Shown piece after piece: positions 7,731 to 16,820 of a DNA stretch of 64,000 nucleotides (its first letter is position 1; every line of letters starts with the position of its first letter). The stretch is from an uncultured Alphaproteobacteria bacterium (GTDB lineage Bacteria > Pseudomonadota > Alphaproteobacteria > SP197): positions 248,001-312,000 of the forward strand of contig OY282363.1 in the NCBI GenBank assembly GCA_958295695.1, written 5' to 3'. Both the position numbers and the translations under genes were made by a program. Under the pieces are notes generated by a model that had not been told where the DNA came from, searched no databases, and worked only from the letters and a program-made list of their open reading frames with translations.

Positions 7731-9826
7731 CCCGCGACCCTCGCTACGACATCCTCTTCGAGCCGGTGCGGATCGGGCCGAAGACGGCCAGGAACCGCTT
7801 CTACCAGGCGCCGCACTGCACGGGCTCGGGCCACCGCTTTCCCCACACCGTCGCCGCCCTGCGCGGCGTCAAGGCCGAGGGCGGCTGGGCGGTGGTCAAC
7901 ACCGAATGGTGCTCGGTCCATCCTTCCGGCGACACGACGCCCACGGCCTCGGCGCGCATGTGGACCGACGAGGACGTGCGCGCCAACGCCGTCATGGTCG
8001 ATCGGGCCCACGAGCACGGCGCGCTGGTCGGCTGCCAGCTCGCCCATCCCGGCGCCTACTCGCACAACCGCTACACCCGCCTCCAGACCATGGGACCCTC
8101 GCCGCGGCCCCTCCCGATCCACGACTTTCCGGGCCAGGCCCGCGCCATGGACAAGAGCGACATCCGCGACCTCCTGCGTTGGCACCGGAACGCGGCGCTG
8201 CGCGCGATCGAGGCCGGCTTCGACATCCTCTACGCCTATTCGGGCCACACCATCACGGCGATCTCCGACTTCCTGTCGCCCCGCTACAACCAGCGCACGG
8301 ACGAGTACGGCGGCGGCCTGGAGAACCGCGCGCGGCTGATGCGCGAGGTTCTGGAGACCCTGCACGAGGCGTCGGCCGGCCGTTGCGCCGTCGCCATGCG
8401 GCTGTGCGTCGACGAGCGCGACGGCCCCGGCTCGCTCGGCGCGGAGGAGGGCCGGGCCGTGGTCGAGACGATGGCGGAGCTGCCCGACCTCTGGGACGTC
8501 AACGTCGCGGGCTACAACGACATCCTGGGCTCGCGCTACCGCGAGGAGGGGTGGCAGGAATCCGGCGTCGCCTTCGTCAAGACGGTCACGACCAAGCCGG
8601 TCGTCGGCGTCGGCCGCTTCACCGGTCCCGACGCCATGGTCTCGCAGATCGAGCGCGGCGTGCTCGACATGATCGGCGCCGCAAGGCCGTCGATCGCCGA
8701 TCCGTTCCTCCCGAGGAAGATCGAGGAGGGCCGGATCGACGACATCCGCGAATGCATCGGCTGCAACGTCTGTCTGGCCTCGAACGCGCTCGCGGCGCCG
8801 ATCCGGTGCACCCAGAACCCGACGATCTCGGAGGAGTGGCGGCGCGGCTGGCATCCCGAGCGCATTCCGGCGAGGGGGTCGGACGCCGGGGTCCTGGTCG
8901 TCGGCGCCGGTCCGGCGGGGCTCGAGGCGGCGCGCGCCGCCGGCGCGCGCGGCTACGACGTCACGCTCGCCGAAGCCTCCCGCGACCTGGGCGGCCACCT
9001 CAACGCCTTCGCCACGCTGCCCGGCTTCGGCGAGTGGCTGCGCGTGCGCGACTGGCGCGTGGGCCAGATCGGCAAGATGGACAATGTCGCGATCTACCGC
9101 GAAAGCCGGCTCGACGCCGACGACGTGGTCGGCTTCGGGGCCGGGCGCGTGCTCGTCGCGACCGGCAGCCGCTGGCGGCGGGACGGCGTCGGCCGCATGC
9201 GCCCCTGGCCGGTCGGGGGCCTCGACCGGGCGCGCGTGCTCACGCCCGACGACGTGCTCGCGGACGCCGAGGTCGTCTCGCCGGTCGTCATCTACGACGA
9301 CGACAACTACGTCATGGGGTCCGCGCTGGCCGAGCTCCTGGCCGGCCGGGGACACAGGGTGACGATCGCCACGCCGCACACGGAGCTGGCGCCGTGGAGC
9401 CACTTCACCCTCGAGCGGGCGATCAGCCACCGCAACCTCGTCGCCCAGGGGGTCGAGGTGCTCGTGAACCACGGCCTGGAGAGCCTCGGCGCGGGCGAGG
9501 CCAGGCTCGCCGGCACGCACGGCGAAACGCCCTTCCCGCGCGAGGCCGCGACCGTCGTCCTCGTCACCATGCGCGAGCCCGACGACGCGCTCCACCGCGC
9601 TCTCGAGGGCCGCCTGGAGAACGGCGAAGGGGGGCCGGCGTGGACGCTCGCCGCGATCGGCGACTGCCGCATCCCGGGGCTGGCCTCGGAGGCCGTCTTC
9701 GCCGGTCACAAGGCCGCCCGCGAGCTCGACCGGCCCGAGGATGTCGACAACCCCTTCCGCGTGGAGCAGGTCCCCGCCTCCTTCGATCCGCCCCTGCCGC
9801 GCCCGCACGAGCCGTGGACGCGGTGA
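7727..9826 (+). CDS. Trimethylamine-dehydrogenase-family flavoprotein
   Basis: A 699-aa FMN/4Fe-4S oxidoreductase. The N-terminal old-yellow-enzyme barrel has PHC with Cys31 matching the 6-S-cysteinyl-FMN cysteine of trimethylamine dehydrogenase (TMADH). CIGCNVC plus a later Cys gives the CX2CX2CX11C cluster motif. The C-terminal half has VVGAGPAGLEAAR and a second dinucleotide-binding-like region. Compared with the TMADH sequence as recalled, the Tyr/His/Asp catalytic set is kept (YAYSGH, YND). The aromatic bowl differs: Tyr60 becomes Trp (NTEWCS), Trp355 becomes Asn, and the Trp264 region lacks Trp. The substrate is thus probably another amine or a related compound. Coupled to hmgA. Confidence 0.82.
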   Translation: MTRDPRYDILFEPVRIGPKTARNRFYQAPHCTGSGHRFPHTVAALRGVKAEGGWAVVNTEWCSVHPSGDTTPTASARMWTDEDVRANAVMVDRAHEHGALVGCQLAHPGAYSHNRYTRLQTMGPSPRPLPIHDFPGQARAMDKSDIRDLLRWHRNAALRAIEAGFDILYAYSGHTITAISDFLSPRYNQRTDEYGGGLENRARLMREVLETLHEASAGRCAVAMRLCVDERDGPGSLGAEEGRAVVETMAELPDLWDVNVAGYNDILGSRYREEGWQESGVAFVKTVTTKPVVGVGRFTGPDAMVSQIERGVLDMIGAARPSIADPFLPRKIEEGRIDDIRECIGCNVCLASNALAAPIRCTQNPTISEEWRRGWHPERIPARGSDAGVLVVGAGPAGLEAARAAGARGYDVTLAEASRDLGGHLNAFATLPGFGEWLRVRDWRVGQIGKMDNVAIYRESRLDADDVVGFGAGRVLVATGSRWRRDGVGRMRPWPVGGLDRARVLTPDDVLADAEVVSPVVIYDDDNYVMGSALAELLAGRGHRVTIATPHTELAPWSHFTLERAISHRNLVAQGVEVLVNHGLESLGAGEARLAGTHGETPFPREAATVVLVTMREPDDALHRALEGRLENGEGGPAWTLAAIGDCRIPGLASEAVFAGHKAARELDRPEDVDNPFRVEQVPASFDPPLPRPHEPWTR

Positions 9827-9841
9827 GGCGGCCGCCGGGAG

Positions 9842-10669
9842 TCAGCGTTTCCGCTTCGCCTCGCCGAAGCCGCTCGGGTAGGTCAGGGCGCGTTCCAGCG
9901 CCGCCAGTCCGGCCGGCGTGAACGCGCCGTCGGGTTCCGGCTCGTGGACGAAATGGCCGCGCCGGCAGTCGCCGCGGACGGCCGTGACCGAATCGACGGT
10001 CCCGACGAAGCGGGTGTCGGCGGAGATGTAGCGCATCGCGAAGCCGATGCGGTCCCCGGGGGACGGATTGGGGCCGCCGCCGTGGATCAGGTTGACGGAG
10101 TGGATGGAGAACTCGCCGGACTTGAGCTCGACGGGGACGGCCCGGTCCGCGTGGTCGTCCTTCAGGTGGTTGAACGGGAACATGCAGTCGTCGTCGGTCG
10201 TCCGCCGTCCTTCGGAGAACGCCCCGTGGATGTCGTCCCCGGCGTCGATCTCGCCGATCCGCCCCTGGGCGTGGCTGCCCGGGACGACCTGCATGGCGCC
10301 GTTGGCCCGGGTCGCGTCGCCGAGCGCGAGCCAGACCGAGACGACCTCGTCGGTCGACAGGTTCCAGTAGGGCGAATCCTGGTGCCAGGGGACCCAGTCG
10401 CCGGTTCCGGCGCGCTTCACGCTCCAGTCCGATTCCCACAGGACGATGTCCGGGCCGAGGACGCGCTCGACCTCGTCGACGATCGCCGGGCGCCGGACCA
10501 GCTCCCACAGCCAGGGGCTGACGAGGTGCGGCTTCAGGTAGGTGTCCTTGCCGCGCAGCCGGTTCGACGCCTCCTGGAACGCGCGGTAGCGCCCGACGAA
10601 TCCCGCCGCGTCGATCCGGCCGGCCGGCCAGACGATGCCGTCGCGCCTGAACGCGTCGAGGTCCAGCAT
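9842..10669 (-). CDS. Phytanoyl-CoA dioxygenase (PhyH) family protein
   Basis: A 275-aa 2-oxoglutarate/iron oxygenase. Iron ligands are His96-x-Asp98 (WHQDSPYW) and His196 (HSVNLIHGGGPN), and Arg207 is in place to bind 2-oxoglutarate. The middle part, GAMQVVPGSHAQG, is characteristic of bacterial PhyH proteins that hydroxylate diverse small molecules such as ectoine or phosphonates, so the substrate stays open. It converges with the dehydrogenase gene and lies downstream of a tRNA gene. PhyH genes are often abundant in marine-sponge symbionts, a family-level observation only. Confidence 0.85.
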   Translation of the reverse strand: MLDLDAFRRDGIVWPAGRIDAAGFVGRYRAFQEASNRLRGKDTYLKPHLVSPWLWELVRRPAIVDEVERVLGPDIVLWESDWSVKRAGTGDWVPWHQDSPYWNLSTDEVVSVWLALGDATRANGAMQVVPGSHAQGRIGEIDAGDDIHGAFSEGRRTTDDDCMFPFNHLKDDHADRAVPVELKSGEFSIHSVNLIHGGGPNPSPGDRIGFAMRYISADTRFVGTVDSVTAVRGDCRRGHFVHEPEPDGAFTPAGLAALERALTYPSGFGEAKRKR

Positions 10670-10761
10670 GTCCGGGGTCCCCGCGGAAACGGGAGCGAAT
10701 CTACCCGAGGCGGCCTTGCGTGGGAACCTTCGACGCGCGCCCGGGACGGCCCCAAGGCGGG

Positions 10762-10837
<76 letters not shown>

Positions 10838-10861
10838 ACGAGGTCCCGCGCCGGGAGCGCC

Positions 10862-10890
10862 CGTGTAGGTGCGGCCCCGGACGGTGTCAA
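10862..10890 (-). promoter_or_regulatory. Promoter of tRNA-Ala
   Basis: TTGACA (10890-10885), 17-base spacer, TACACG (10867-10862) on the minus strand, 25 bases from the tRNA 5' end. Confidence 0.65.
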
Positions 10891-10987
10891 GCGGCGCCGG
10901 CGGCGACCGACAGCCGTCCGTACGGGCAATTCCGATCGCGGACGACCTGCCCTACACTACCGGCCGAGCGTTGAAAGGACACCGCCG

Positions 10988-11290
10988 ATGGACGCCGTCA
11001 TCTGGCTCGTGAACACGGCCGCCCTGATCTACTTCTGGCTCCTGATCGCGCAGGTCGCGATGAGCTGGCTCGTGTCCTTCAGGATCGTCGACACGCGCCA
11101 GCCCGTCGTGCACCGGATCGGCCGCTTCCTGTGGCAGGTCACGGAGCCGGTCCTGGGCCCGATCCGCCGCTTCCTGAACCGCGCCCTCGGCAACCTGGGC
11201 GGGATCGACATCTCGCCGATCGTCGCGATCGTGGGCGTCGAGTTCCTGCGCCGGATCGTCGTCGGCGAGATCCTGGCGCCGCTGCGCTGA
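10988..11290 (+). CDS. YggT family membrane protein
   Basis: A 100-aa integral membrane protein with two hydrophobic segments (residues about 5-28 and 75-95) and the family pattern FRIVDTRQPVVHRIGRFLWQVTEPVLGPIRRFLN. YggT proteins are linked to osmotic shock tolerance and, in other bacteria, to cell division and membrane organisation; no enzymatic activity is known. In Alphaproteobacteria it commonly precedes folD, as here. Confidence 0.88.
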   Translation: MDAVIWLVNTAALIYFWLLIAQVAMSWLVSFRIVDTRQPVVHRIGRFLWQVTEPVLGPIRRFLNRALGNLGGIDISPIVAIVGVEFLRRIVVGEILAPLR

Positions 11291-11309
11291 GGCCCGGCCG
11301 GGACCGGAC

Positions 11310-11338
11310 TTGACGCGACGGGCCGCGCTTCCTTTAAG
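11310..11338 (+). promoter_or_regulatory. Promoter of folD
   Basis: TTGACG at 11310-11315, 17-base spacer, TTTAAG at 11333-11338; 30 bases before the folD ATG. Confidence 0.5.
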
Positions 11339-11367
11339 GTGCGCGCCGTCCGGCCGGGAGCCCCGAC

Positions 11368-12258
11368 ATGAGCGAAGCGACCGTCATCGACGGCAAGGCG
11401 TTCGCGGCGAAGGTCCGCGAAGGCGTGGCGGGCGAGGTCGCCGCGCTCAAGGCCGCCCGCGGCGTCGTTCCCGGACTCGCCGTCGTGCTGGTGGGCGACG
11501 ACCCCGCGAGCCAGGTCTATGTCCGCGGCAAGGGCAAGGCCACGCTCGAGGCGGGCATGGAGAGCTTCACGTTCCGCATGGCCGGAACCTCGAGCCACGA
11601 CGAGGTGCTCGCCAGGGTCGAGGCGCTCAACGCCGACCCGCGGGTCAACGGCGTCCTGGTCCAGCTTCCCCTGCCCGGCCAGATCGACGAGCGGGCCATC
11701 GTCGACGCCGTCGACCCGGCCAAGGACGTCGACGGCTTTCACGTCGTCAACACCGGCCGCCTGGCGACCGGGCTGGACGCCACGGTCCCCTGCACGCCGC
11801 TGGGCTGCCAGCTCCTGCTGCGCGACCGTTTGGGCGCGGACGGCCTGAAGGGCGCCGAGGCGGTCGTCGTCGGCCGGTCCAACATCGTGGGCAAGCCGAT
11901 GGCCCAGCTCCTGCTGCGCGACCACTGCACCGTCACCGTCGCGCATTCGCGCACGAAAGACCTGCCCGCCGTGGTGCGCCGCGCCGACATCGTGGTCGCG
12001 GCGGCCGGCCGGCCGGAGATGGTCCGGGGCGACTGGATCAAGCCCGGCGCGACCGTCATCGACGTCGGCATCAACCGCATCGAGAGGGGAGACGGCAAGA
12101 CGAGGCTGGTGGGCGATGTCCGCTTCGACGAAGCCGTGAAGGTGGCGGGCGCCGTCACGCCCGTGCCCGGCGGCGTGGGGCCCATGACCATCGCCTGTCT
12201 CCTGGCCAACACGGTGGCCGCCGCCCGCCGCCAGCACGGCGCGCCCGAACCGGACTGA
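11368..12258 (+). CDS. folD: Methylenetetrahydrofolate dehydrogenase/cyclohydrolase
   Basis: Bifunctional cytosolic enzyme that interconverts 5,10-methylene-THF, methenyl-THF and 10-formyl-THF for one-carbon metabolism, 296 aa as usual. Seen: [15 protein letters not shown] with the catalytic Tyr/Lys, [15 protein letters not shown], the DVDGFH motif, the [17 protein letters not shown] dinucleotide-binding segment and the C-terminal [10 protein letters not shown] signature. Own promoter just upstream; a short gap then separates it from a converging thpR. Confidence 0.96.
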   Translation: MSEATVIDGKAFAAKVREGVAGEVAALKAARGVVPGLAVVLVGDDPASQVYVRGKGKATLEAGMESFTFRMAGTSSHDEVLARVEALNADPRVNGVLVQLPLPGQIDERAIVDAVDPAKDVDGFHVVNTGRLATGLDATVPCTPLGCQLLLRDRLGADGLKGAEAVVVGRSNIVGKPMAQLLLRDHCTVTVAHSRTKDLPAVVRRADIVVAAAGRPEMVRGDWIKPGATVIDVGINRIERGDGKTRLVGDVRFDEAVKVAGAVTPVPGGVGPMTIACLLANTVAAARRQHGAPEPD

Positions 12259-12274
12259 AGGCCGCTCCGCCCGG

Positions 12275-12841
12275 TCAGGACGTGTCCCGGCCGCCGTTCC
12301 CGCCCTTCAGCGGATAGCGCTCGATCTCCCGGTAGACCGCGCCCTCGCGGCCCCGGATGCTCTCGTAGAGCGCGAAGGATTCGACCGGGAACGGGGGCGT
12401 GGCGAGCAGGCCGTTCGATTCCAGGAAACGTCCGACGTGGCCCATCTGGGCGCGGCGCGGGCGGGCGAGCGTGACGTGCGGACGGTACTTGCGCTCGTCG
12501 GCCTTGACGCCGAGGCGCTGGAGCCGGATCTCGATCTTGTCGCGCAGCCGCTTGAGCGGTTCCCCGGGCCGGAGGCCGGCGTAGAGCGCGTGGGTGTCCC
12601 CGCGGCTTCCGAAGCGTCCGACGCCGTCGATCGCGAGCGCGAAAGGGTCCGCCTCGACCGCCGCGAGGCCGACGCGGACGTCGTCGGCCAGCGTGCCGTC
12701 GAGCTCGCCGAGGTAGCGCAGGGTGACGTGCATGTTCCCGGCCGGCGCCCATCGCGCGCCGGGCACGCCGCCGGCGACCGCCGCGAGGCGGGCCGCGATC
12801 CGGTCGGGCATGGCGACGGCGACGAAAAGCGGCGGCGTCAC
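12275..12841 (-). CDS. thpR: RNA 2',3'-cyclic phosphodiesterase (2H family)
   Basis: A 188-aa 2H phosphoesterase (former LigT family), which hydrolyses 2',3'-cyclic phosphate RNA ends. Two HxTx motifs are present (MHVTLRYLG and PHVTLARP), with the hydrophobic LFVAVAMP N-terminus typical of the family. Starts with GTG at 12841, overlapping the tesA stop as GTGA, so it is translationally coupled to the esterase upstream. Confidence 0.87.
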   Translation of the reverse strand: MTPPLFVAVAMPDRIAARLAAVAGGVPGARWAPAGNMHVTLRYLGELDGTLADDVRVGLAAVEADPFALAIDGVGRFGSRGDTHALYAGLRPGEPLKRLRDKIEIRLQRLGVKADERKYRPHVTLARPRRAQMGHVGRFLESNGLLATPPFPVESFALYESIRGREGAVYREIERYPLKGGNGGRDTS

Positions 12842-13515
12842 GGTCCGGCCTCCACCCGGTCCAGCAGCGCCAGGACATCCGGCAGGATGCCGGCCACGAT
12901 CGCGGCCACGCCCTGGGCGTTGGGGTGGATGCCGTCGGCCTGGTTCAGGGCGGGATCGGCGGCGACGCCTTCGAGGAAGAAGGGATAGAGGATGGCGTCG
13001 TGCCTGGCCGCGAGCTCGGGGTACATGCCGTCGAAGGCCGCGACGTAGCGGCCCCCCAGATTGCGCGGCGCGGCCATGCCCGCCAGCAGCGCGGGCACGC
13101 CGCGGTCCGCGAGGATCGTCAGGATCGCGTCCAGGTTGGCCCGGCTCGCCGCCGGGTCGACGCCGCGCAGGGCGTCGTTGGCGCCCAGCTCCACGATCGC
13201 CGCGTCGGCGCCGCCGGCCAGCGCCCATTCGAGCCGCGCCAGGCCGCCCGCGGTGGTGTCGCCGGAGACGCCCGCGTCGAGCACCGTCACGTCTCGGCCC
13301 TCCGCCCTCAGCGCCGCCTCGAGCTGCGCCACGAACCCCTCGTCCGCGGCGAGGCCGTAGCCCGCGGTGAGGCTGTCGCCCAGCGCCAGCACCCCGATCG
13401 GCTCCTGCGCCGCCGCCCCGTCCGGCATGGCGAGCCAGGAGGCGGCGCCCAGCGCCGCCGCGATCGTCCGCCATCTGGCAAAACGCCGCGGTCGTCCCCA
13501 TCTGCCCTGCGCCAT
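12838..13515 (-). CDS. tesA: Periplasmic SGNH/GDSL esterase, TesA-like
   Basis: A 225-aa arylesterase/acyl-CoA thioesterase I. A signal peptide covers about residues 1-36 (basic RPRRFARWR, hydrophobic core, cleavage near GAAAQ). SGNH blocks: ALGDSLTAGYG (Ser), a Gly in DAGVSGDTT, ELGANDALRG (Asn) and DGIHPN (Asp, His). The ATG at 13515 shares the palindrome CATG with the ATG of the divergent ABC ATPase gene. The tesA/ybbA/ybbP neighbourhood is conserved in many Proteobacteria. Confidence 0.9.
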   Translation of the reverse strand: MAQGRWGRPRRFARWRTIAAALGAASWLAMPDGAAAQEPIGVLALGDSLTAGYGLAADEGFVAQLEAALRAEGRDVTVLDAGVSGDTTAGGLARLEWALAGGADAAIVELGANDALRGVDPAASRANLDAILTILADRGVPALLAGMAAPRNLGGRYVAAFDGMYPELAARHDAILYPFFLEGVAADPALNQADGIHPNAQGVAAIVAGILPDVLALLDRVEAGP

Positions 13516-14191
13516 GACCGATCCCATCGTCCGACTGACCGATATCCACCTGAGCCTCACCGGCGCCGCCGGCGCGGTCAACATCCTCCGGGGCGTGAAC
13601 CTCGCCGTGGAACGTGGCCGCCATGTGGCGGTGGTCGGGCCGTCGGGCTCGGGCAAGTCGTCGCTCCTGGCGGTCACGGCGGGGCTGGAGCGGCCGACCT
13701 CGGGCGCCGTCGAGATCGACGGCCGCGACCTCGCGCGGTTCGACGAGGACGCGCTGGCCCGGTTCCGCGGTCGCCGGATCGGCGTCGTCTTCCAGTCCTT
13801 CCACCTGGCGCCCACGATGACGGCGCTCGAGAACGTGGCCCTCCCGCTGGAGCTCGCCGGCGAGCGCGACGCGCTCGGCCGCGCGTCGCGGGCCCTCGGC
13901 GATGTGGGGCTGGGCGACAGGACGGGCCACCTGCCGGCGGAGCTGTCGGGCGGCGAGCAGCAGCGGACCGCGCTCGCCAGGGCCCTGATCGCCCGTCCGC
14001 CCCTGCTGCTGGCCGACGAGCCGACCGGCAACCTGGACCGCGCCACGGGCGAGGCGGTCGCCGCCCTGCTGTTCGAGGCGGCGGACCGGGCGGGCGCCAC
14101 CCTCGTCCTGGTCACCCACAACGAGAGGCTCGCCGGCCGCTGCGCCCGGACCGTCGTCATCGAGGACGGCCGCCTGCGGGAGGCCGCGTGA
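13514..14191 (+). CDS. ybbA: ABC transporter ATP-binding protein, YbbA type
   Basis: A 225-aa ATPase of the LolD/MacB-like class. Walker A GPSGSGKSS (about residues 44-52), Q-loop VVFQSF, signature LSGGEQQR, Walker B LLLADEP and an H-loop histidine in VTHNER. It partners the FtsX-type permease whose GTG overlaps its stop (GTGA). Proteins of this pair act next to TesA and are thought to move hydrophobic compounds or lipoprotein-like substrates; the substrate is unproven. Confidence 0.9.
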   Translation: MTDPIVRLTDIHLSLTGAAGAVNILRGVNLAVERGRHVAVVGPSGSGKSSLLAVTAGLERPTSGAVEIDGRDLARFDEDALARFRGRRIGVVFQSFHLAPTMTALENVALPLELAGERDALGRASRALGDVGLGDRTGHLPAELSGGEQQRTALARALIARPPLLLADEPTGNLDRATGEAVAALLFEAADRAGATLVLVTHNERLAGRCARTVVIEDGRLREAA

Positions 14192-16698
14192 CCGGGCTGG
14201 CCTGGACCCTGGCCCGGCGGGACCTGCGCGGCGGCTGGCGCGGCTTCCGGCTCGCGCTCGTCGGCCTGGCGATCGGCGTCGCGACCATCGCCGGCGTCGG
14301 CAGCTTCGGCGCCGGCCTCGTCGAGGGCCTGCGCGAGAACGGCCGCGAGATCCTCGGCGGCGACGTGGCGCTGCAGACCACGATGATCGCGCCCACCGGG
14401 GAGCAGGCCGCCTGGCTCGGCGCGCGCGGCGACCTCTCGCGCACCGTCGAGATCAACGCGATGGCGCGGGCGGCGGAGCGCCCGCCGCTTCTGGTGAGCC
14501 TGCGCGCGGTCGACGACCGCTGGCCGCTCTACGGAACCGCGGTCCTGGCGCCGCCGGTTCCGGTCGCCGAGGCGTTCGCGAGCGACGGCCGGACCTTCGG
14601 CGCCATCGCGGACCGCGGCTTCCTGGAGCGCGCGGGGCTGCGGGTCGGCGACGGCTTCGCGCTGGGCGACGCGGCCTTCCGCGTCGCCGCCGAGCTGGTC
14701 CGCGAGCCGGACCGCGCCAGCGCGCCGTTCCAGCTCGGCCCGCGCGTCATCGTCTCGGACGAGGCGCTCGAGGCCACCGGACTGGCCGGCCCCGGCAGCC
14801 TGGTGCGCCACCTCTCGCGCCTGCGCCTCGACGGGGACATGCCGCTCGCCCGGTTCGCCGCCGACCTCGAGGCGGCGTTCCCGGAAGCGGGCTGGCGCGT
14901 GCGGAGCCACGAGGACGCCAACCCGCAGCTCCGGCGCTTCCTGGAAAGGCTGCGCACGTTCGTCACGCTGGTGGGCCTCGCCGCCCTGCTGGTCGGCGGC
15001 ATCGGCGTCGCGAGCGCGGTCTCGACCTATCTCGAGCGCAAGATGGCGACGGTGGCGATCCTGAAGTCGCTGGGCGCCCCGGCGCGGCTGATCTTCGGCG
15101 TCTATCTCCTCGAGGTCGCGGCCATGGCCGCCCTCGGCGTGGCGCTGGGCCTCGTCGCGGGCGCGCTTCTGCCCCTCGGCGTCGGCGCGTTGGCCCGGGC
15201 CGCGCTCCCGGCGCCGGTCGAGGTCGGCCTCTATCCCGGGCCGCTCCTGCTCGCCGCGGCCTACGGCATGCTCACGGCGGTCGTCTTCGCGCTGCCGCCG
15301 CTGGCCCGCGCGCGCGATACCCCGCCCGCCGTGCTGTTCCGGGACCGGACGGGCGGGCGCGGGCGGGCGCGGGCGCGCGACATGGCGGCGGTGGCCATTC
15401 TGGCCTCGGCCCTGGCGGCGCTCGCCGTCGCCGCGTCGGACGACCGCGTCCTGGCGGCCGTCTTCGTCGTCGGCGCGGCGCTGGCGCTCGTCCTGTTCCG
15501 TCTGGCGGGCCACGGCTTCATGGCGCTGGCGCGCCTGGCGGGGCGTCCGCGCAGGCTCGCGCCGCGCTTGGCGCTCGCCAATCTCCACCGGCCCGGCGCC
15601 GCCACGCCGCGGGTCGCGGTGGCCTTCGGGATCGGCCTCACCGTGCTGACGGCCGTGGCCGGCGTGCAGGCCAACCTGCGCCACGAGATCGGCGAGACCC
15701 TGCCCCGGGGCGCCCCCGCCTTCTTCTTCGTCGACATCCAGCCCGACCAGATCGGCCCGTTCCTCGAGCTCGCGGAAGCCACGCCGGGCGTGCTGGACGT
15801 GCGGTCGGTCCCGAGCCTGCGCGGCCGCATCGCCGCCATCGACGGCGTGCCCGTGGCCGAGGCCGCGATCGACCCGGACGCGCGATGGTCGGTCGAGGGC
15901 GACCGCGGCGTGACCTATGCCGCCGCGCGGCCCGAGAACGTCGAGCTCGTCGCCGGCGAGTGGTGGCCCGCCGACTACCGGGGTCCCCCGCTGCTCTCCT
16001 TCGACGCCGAGATCGCGGCGGGCTACGGGCTCGAGGTCGGCGAGACGCTGACGGTCAACATCCTGGGCCGGGAGATCGTCGCGACCGTCGCCAACCTCCG
16101 GCGCGTCGACTGGACGACGCTGGGCATCAACTTCACGCTGGTCTACGCGCCCGGCCTCCTGGAGGCCGCGCCGCAGACCCATATCGCCACGGTCTACGCC
16201 GACCGGGAGGCCGAGGCCCCGCTGCGCGGCGAGATCGCGCGGCGGTTCCCGAACGTCTCGGCGATCGGGGTGCGCGGCGTGCTGTCCGACATCCTGGGCG
16301 TTCTGGGCCGGATCGACGCGGCGGTCGGCGGCATCGCGGCGCTGGCGCTGGTCGCCGGCGTCGTGGTGCTGGCCGAATCCATCGCGGCGGCCCAGCGCCG
16401 GCGGCTCTACGACTCCGTCGTGATGAAGGTCCTGGGCGCCACGCGGCCCCTGCTCGCCGCGGTCTTCACGCTGGAGCACCTGCTGCTCGGCCTGGCGACC
16501 TCGGCGCTCGCGCTCGCCGCGGGCTCCGCCGCGGCCTGGGCCGTCGTCCGTTTCGTCCTCTTCGCCACGTGGACCATGCCCTGGGGTACCGTCCTCGCCG
16601 TCGGCGGGCTGGCCATGGCGGTGTCGCTAGTCGCCGGGCTGGCCGCGAGCTGGCGCGCGCTGGCCCCGCCCGCGGCCCCCGTCCTGCGGACGGAATGA
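14188..16698 (+). CDS. ybbP: FtsX-like ABC permease, YbbP type
   Basis: An 836-aa inner-membrane permease with an N-terminal TM (residues about 15-40), a large periplasmic domain, and two blocks of FtsX TM helices (around 260-380 and 700-830), as in E. coli YbbP. FtsX signatures such as VSTYLERKMATVAILKSLGA and RRRLYDSVVMKVLGAT appear in both halves, indicating the duplicated FtsX module. Start: GTG at 14188 inside the ATPase stop. Forms an ABC exporter with the upstream ATPase. Confidence 0.88.
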   Translation: MTGLAWTLARRDLRGGWRGFRLALVGLAIGVATIAGVGSFGAGLVEGLRENGREILGGDVALQTTMIAPTGEQAAWLGARGDLSRTVEINAMARAAERPPLLVSLRAVDDRWPLYGTAVLAPPVPVAEAFASDGRTFGAIADRGFLERAGLRVGDGFALGDAAFRVAAELVREPDRASAPFQLGPRVIVSDEALEATGLAGPGSLVRHLSRLRLDGDMPLARFAADLEAAFPEAGWRVRSHEDANPQLRRFLERLRTFVTLVGLAALLVGGIGVASAVSTYLERKMATVAILKSLGAPARLIFGVYLLEVAAMAALGVALGLVAGALLPLGVGALARAALPAPVEVGLYPGPLLLAAAYGMLTAVVFALPPLARARDTPPAVLFRDRTGGRGRARARDMAAVAILASALAALAVAASDDRVLAAVFVVGAALALVLFRLAGHGFMALARLAGRPRRLAPRLALANLHRPGAATPRVAVAFGIGLTVLTAVAGVQANLRHEIGETLPRGAPAFFFVDIQPDQIGPFLELAEATPGVLDVRSVPSLRGRIAAIDGVPVAEAAIDPDARWSVEGDRGVTYAAARPENVELVAGEWWPADYRGPPLLSFDAEIAAGYGLEVGETLTVNILGREIVATVANLRRVDWTTLGINFTLVYAPGLLEAAPQTHIATVYADREAEAPLRGEIARRFPNVSAIGVRGVLSDILGVLGRIDAAVGGIAALALVAGVVVLAESIAAAQRRRLYDSVVMKVLGATRPLLAAVFTLEHLLLGLATSALALAAGSAAAWAVVRFVLFATWTMPWGTVLAVGGLAMAVSLVAGLAASWRALAPPAAPVLRTE

Positions 16699-16732
16699 CC
16701 GCGAACCGTCCCGCGCAGGGCTTCGAATGGCC

Positions 16733-16761
16733 TTGACGGCCCCGCCCCCGTCTTCCACATA
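16733..16761 (+). promoter_or_regulatory. Promoter of the Bax-inhibitor-1 gene
   Basis: TTGACG (16733-16738), 17-base spacer, CACATA (16756-16761). The transcribed leader of about 55 bases contains a GCCGGC-TCGC-GCCGGC hairpin. Alphaproteobacterial ybhL genes can carry a conserved leader motif, but identity with it could not be tested. Confidence 0.4.
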
Positions 16762-16820
16762 AAGGTTCGGACCGCGCCGGCTCGCGCCGGCCGGAAGGTC
16801 ACAACGGAGAGGATCGAAAC

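Noticed and set aside
13516..16479. About 1,000-codon minus-strand extension of the tesA frame
   Set aside because: It mirrors the ABC ATPase and permease genes on the plus strand, which have clear domains; high GC keeps the antisense frame open.
16760..16820. ybhL-type leader RNA before the Bax-inhibitor gene
   Set aside because: A hairpin is present, but I could not match it to the described motif, so it is mentioned only with the promoter.
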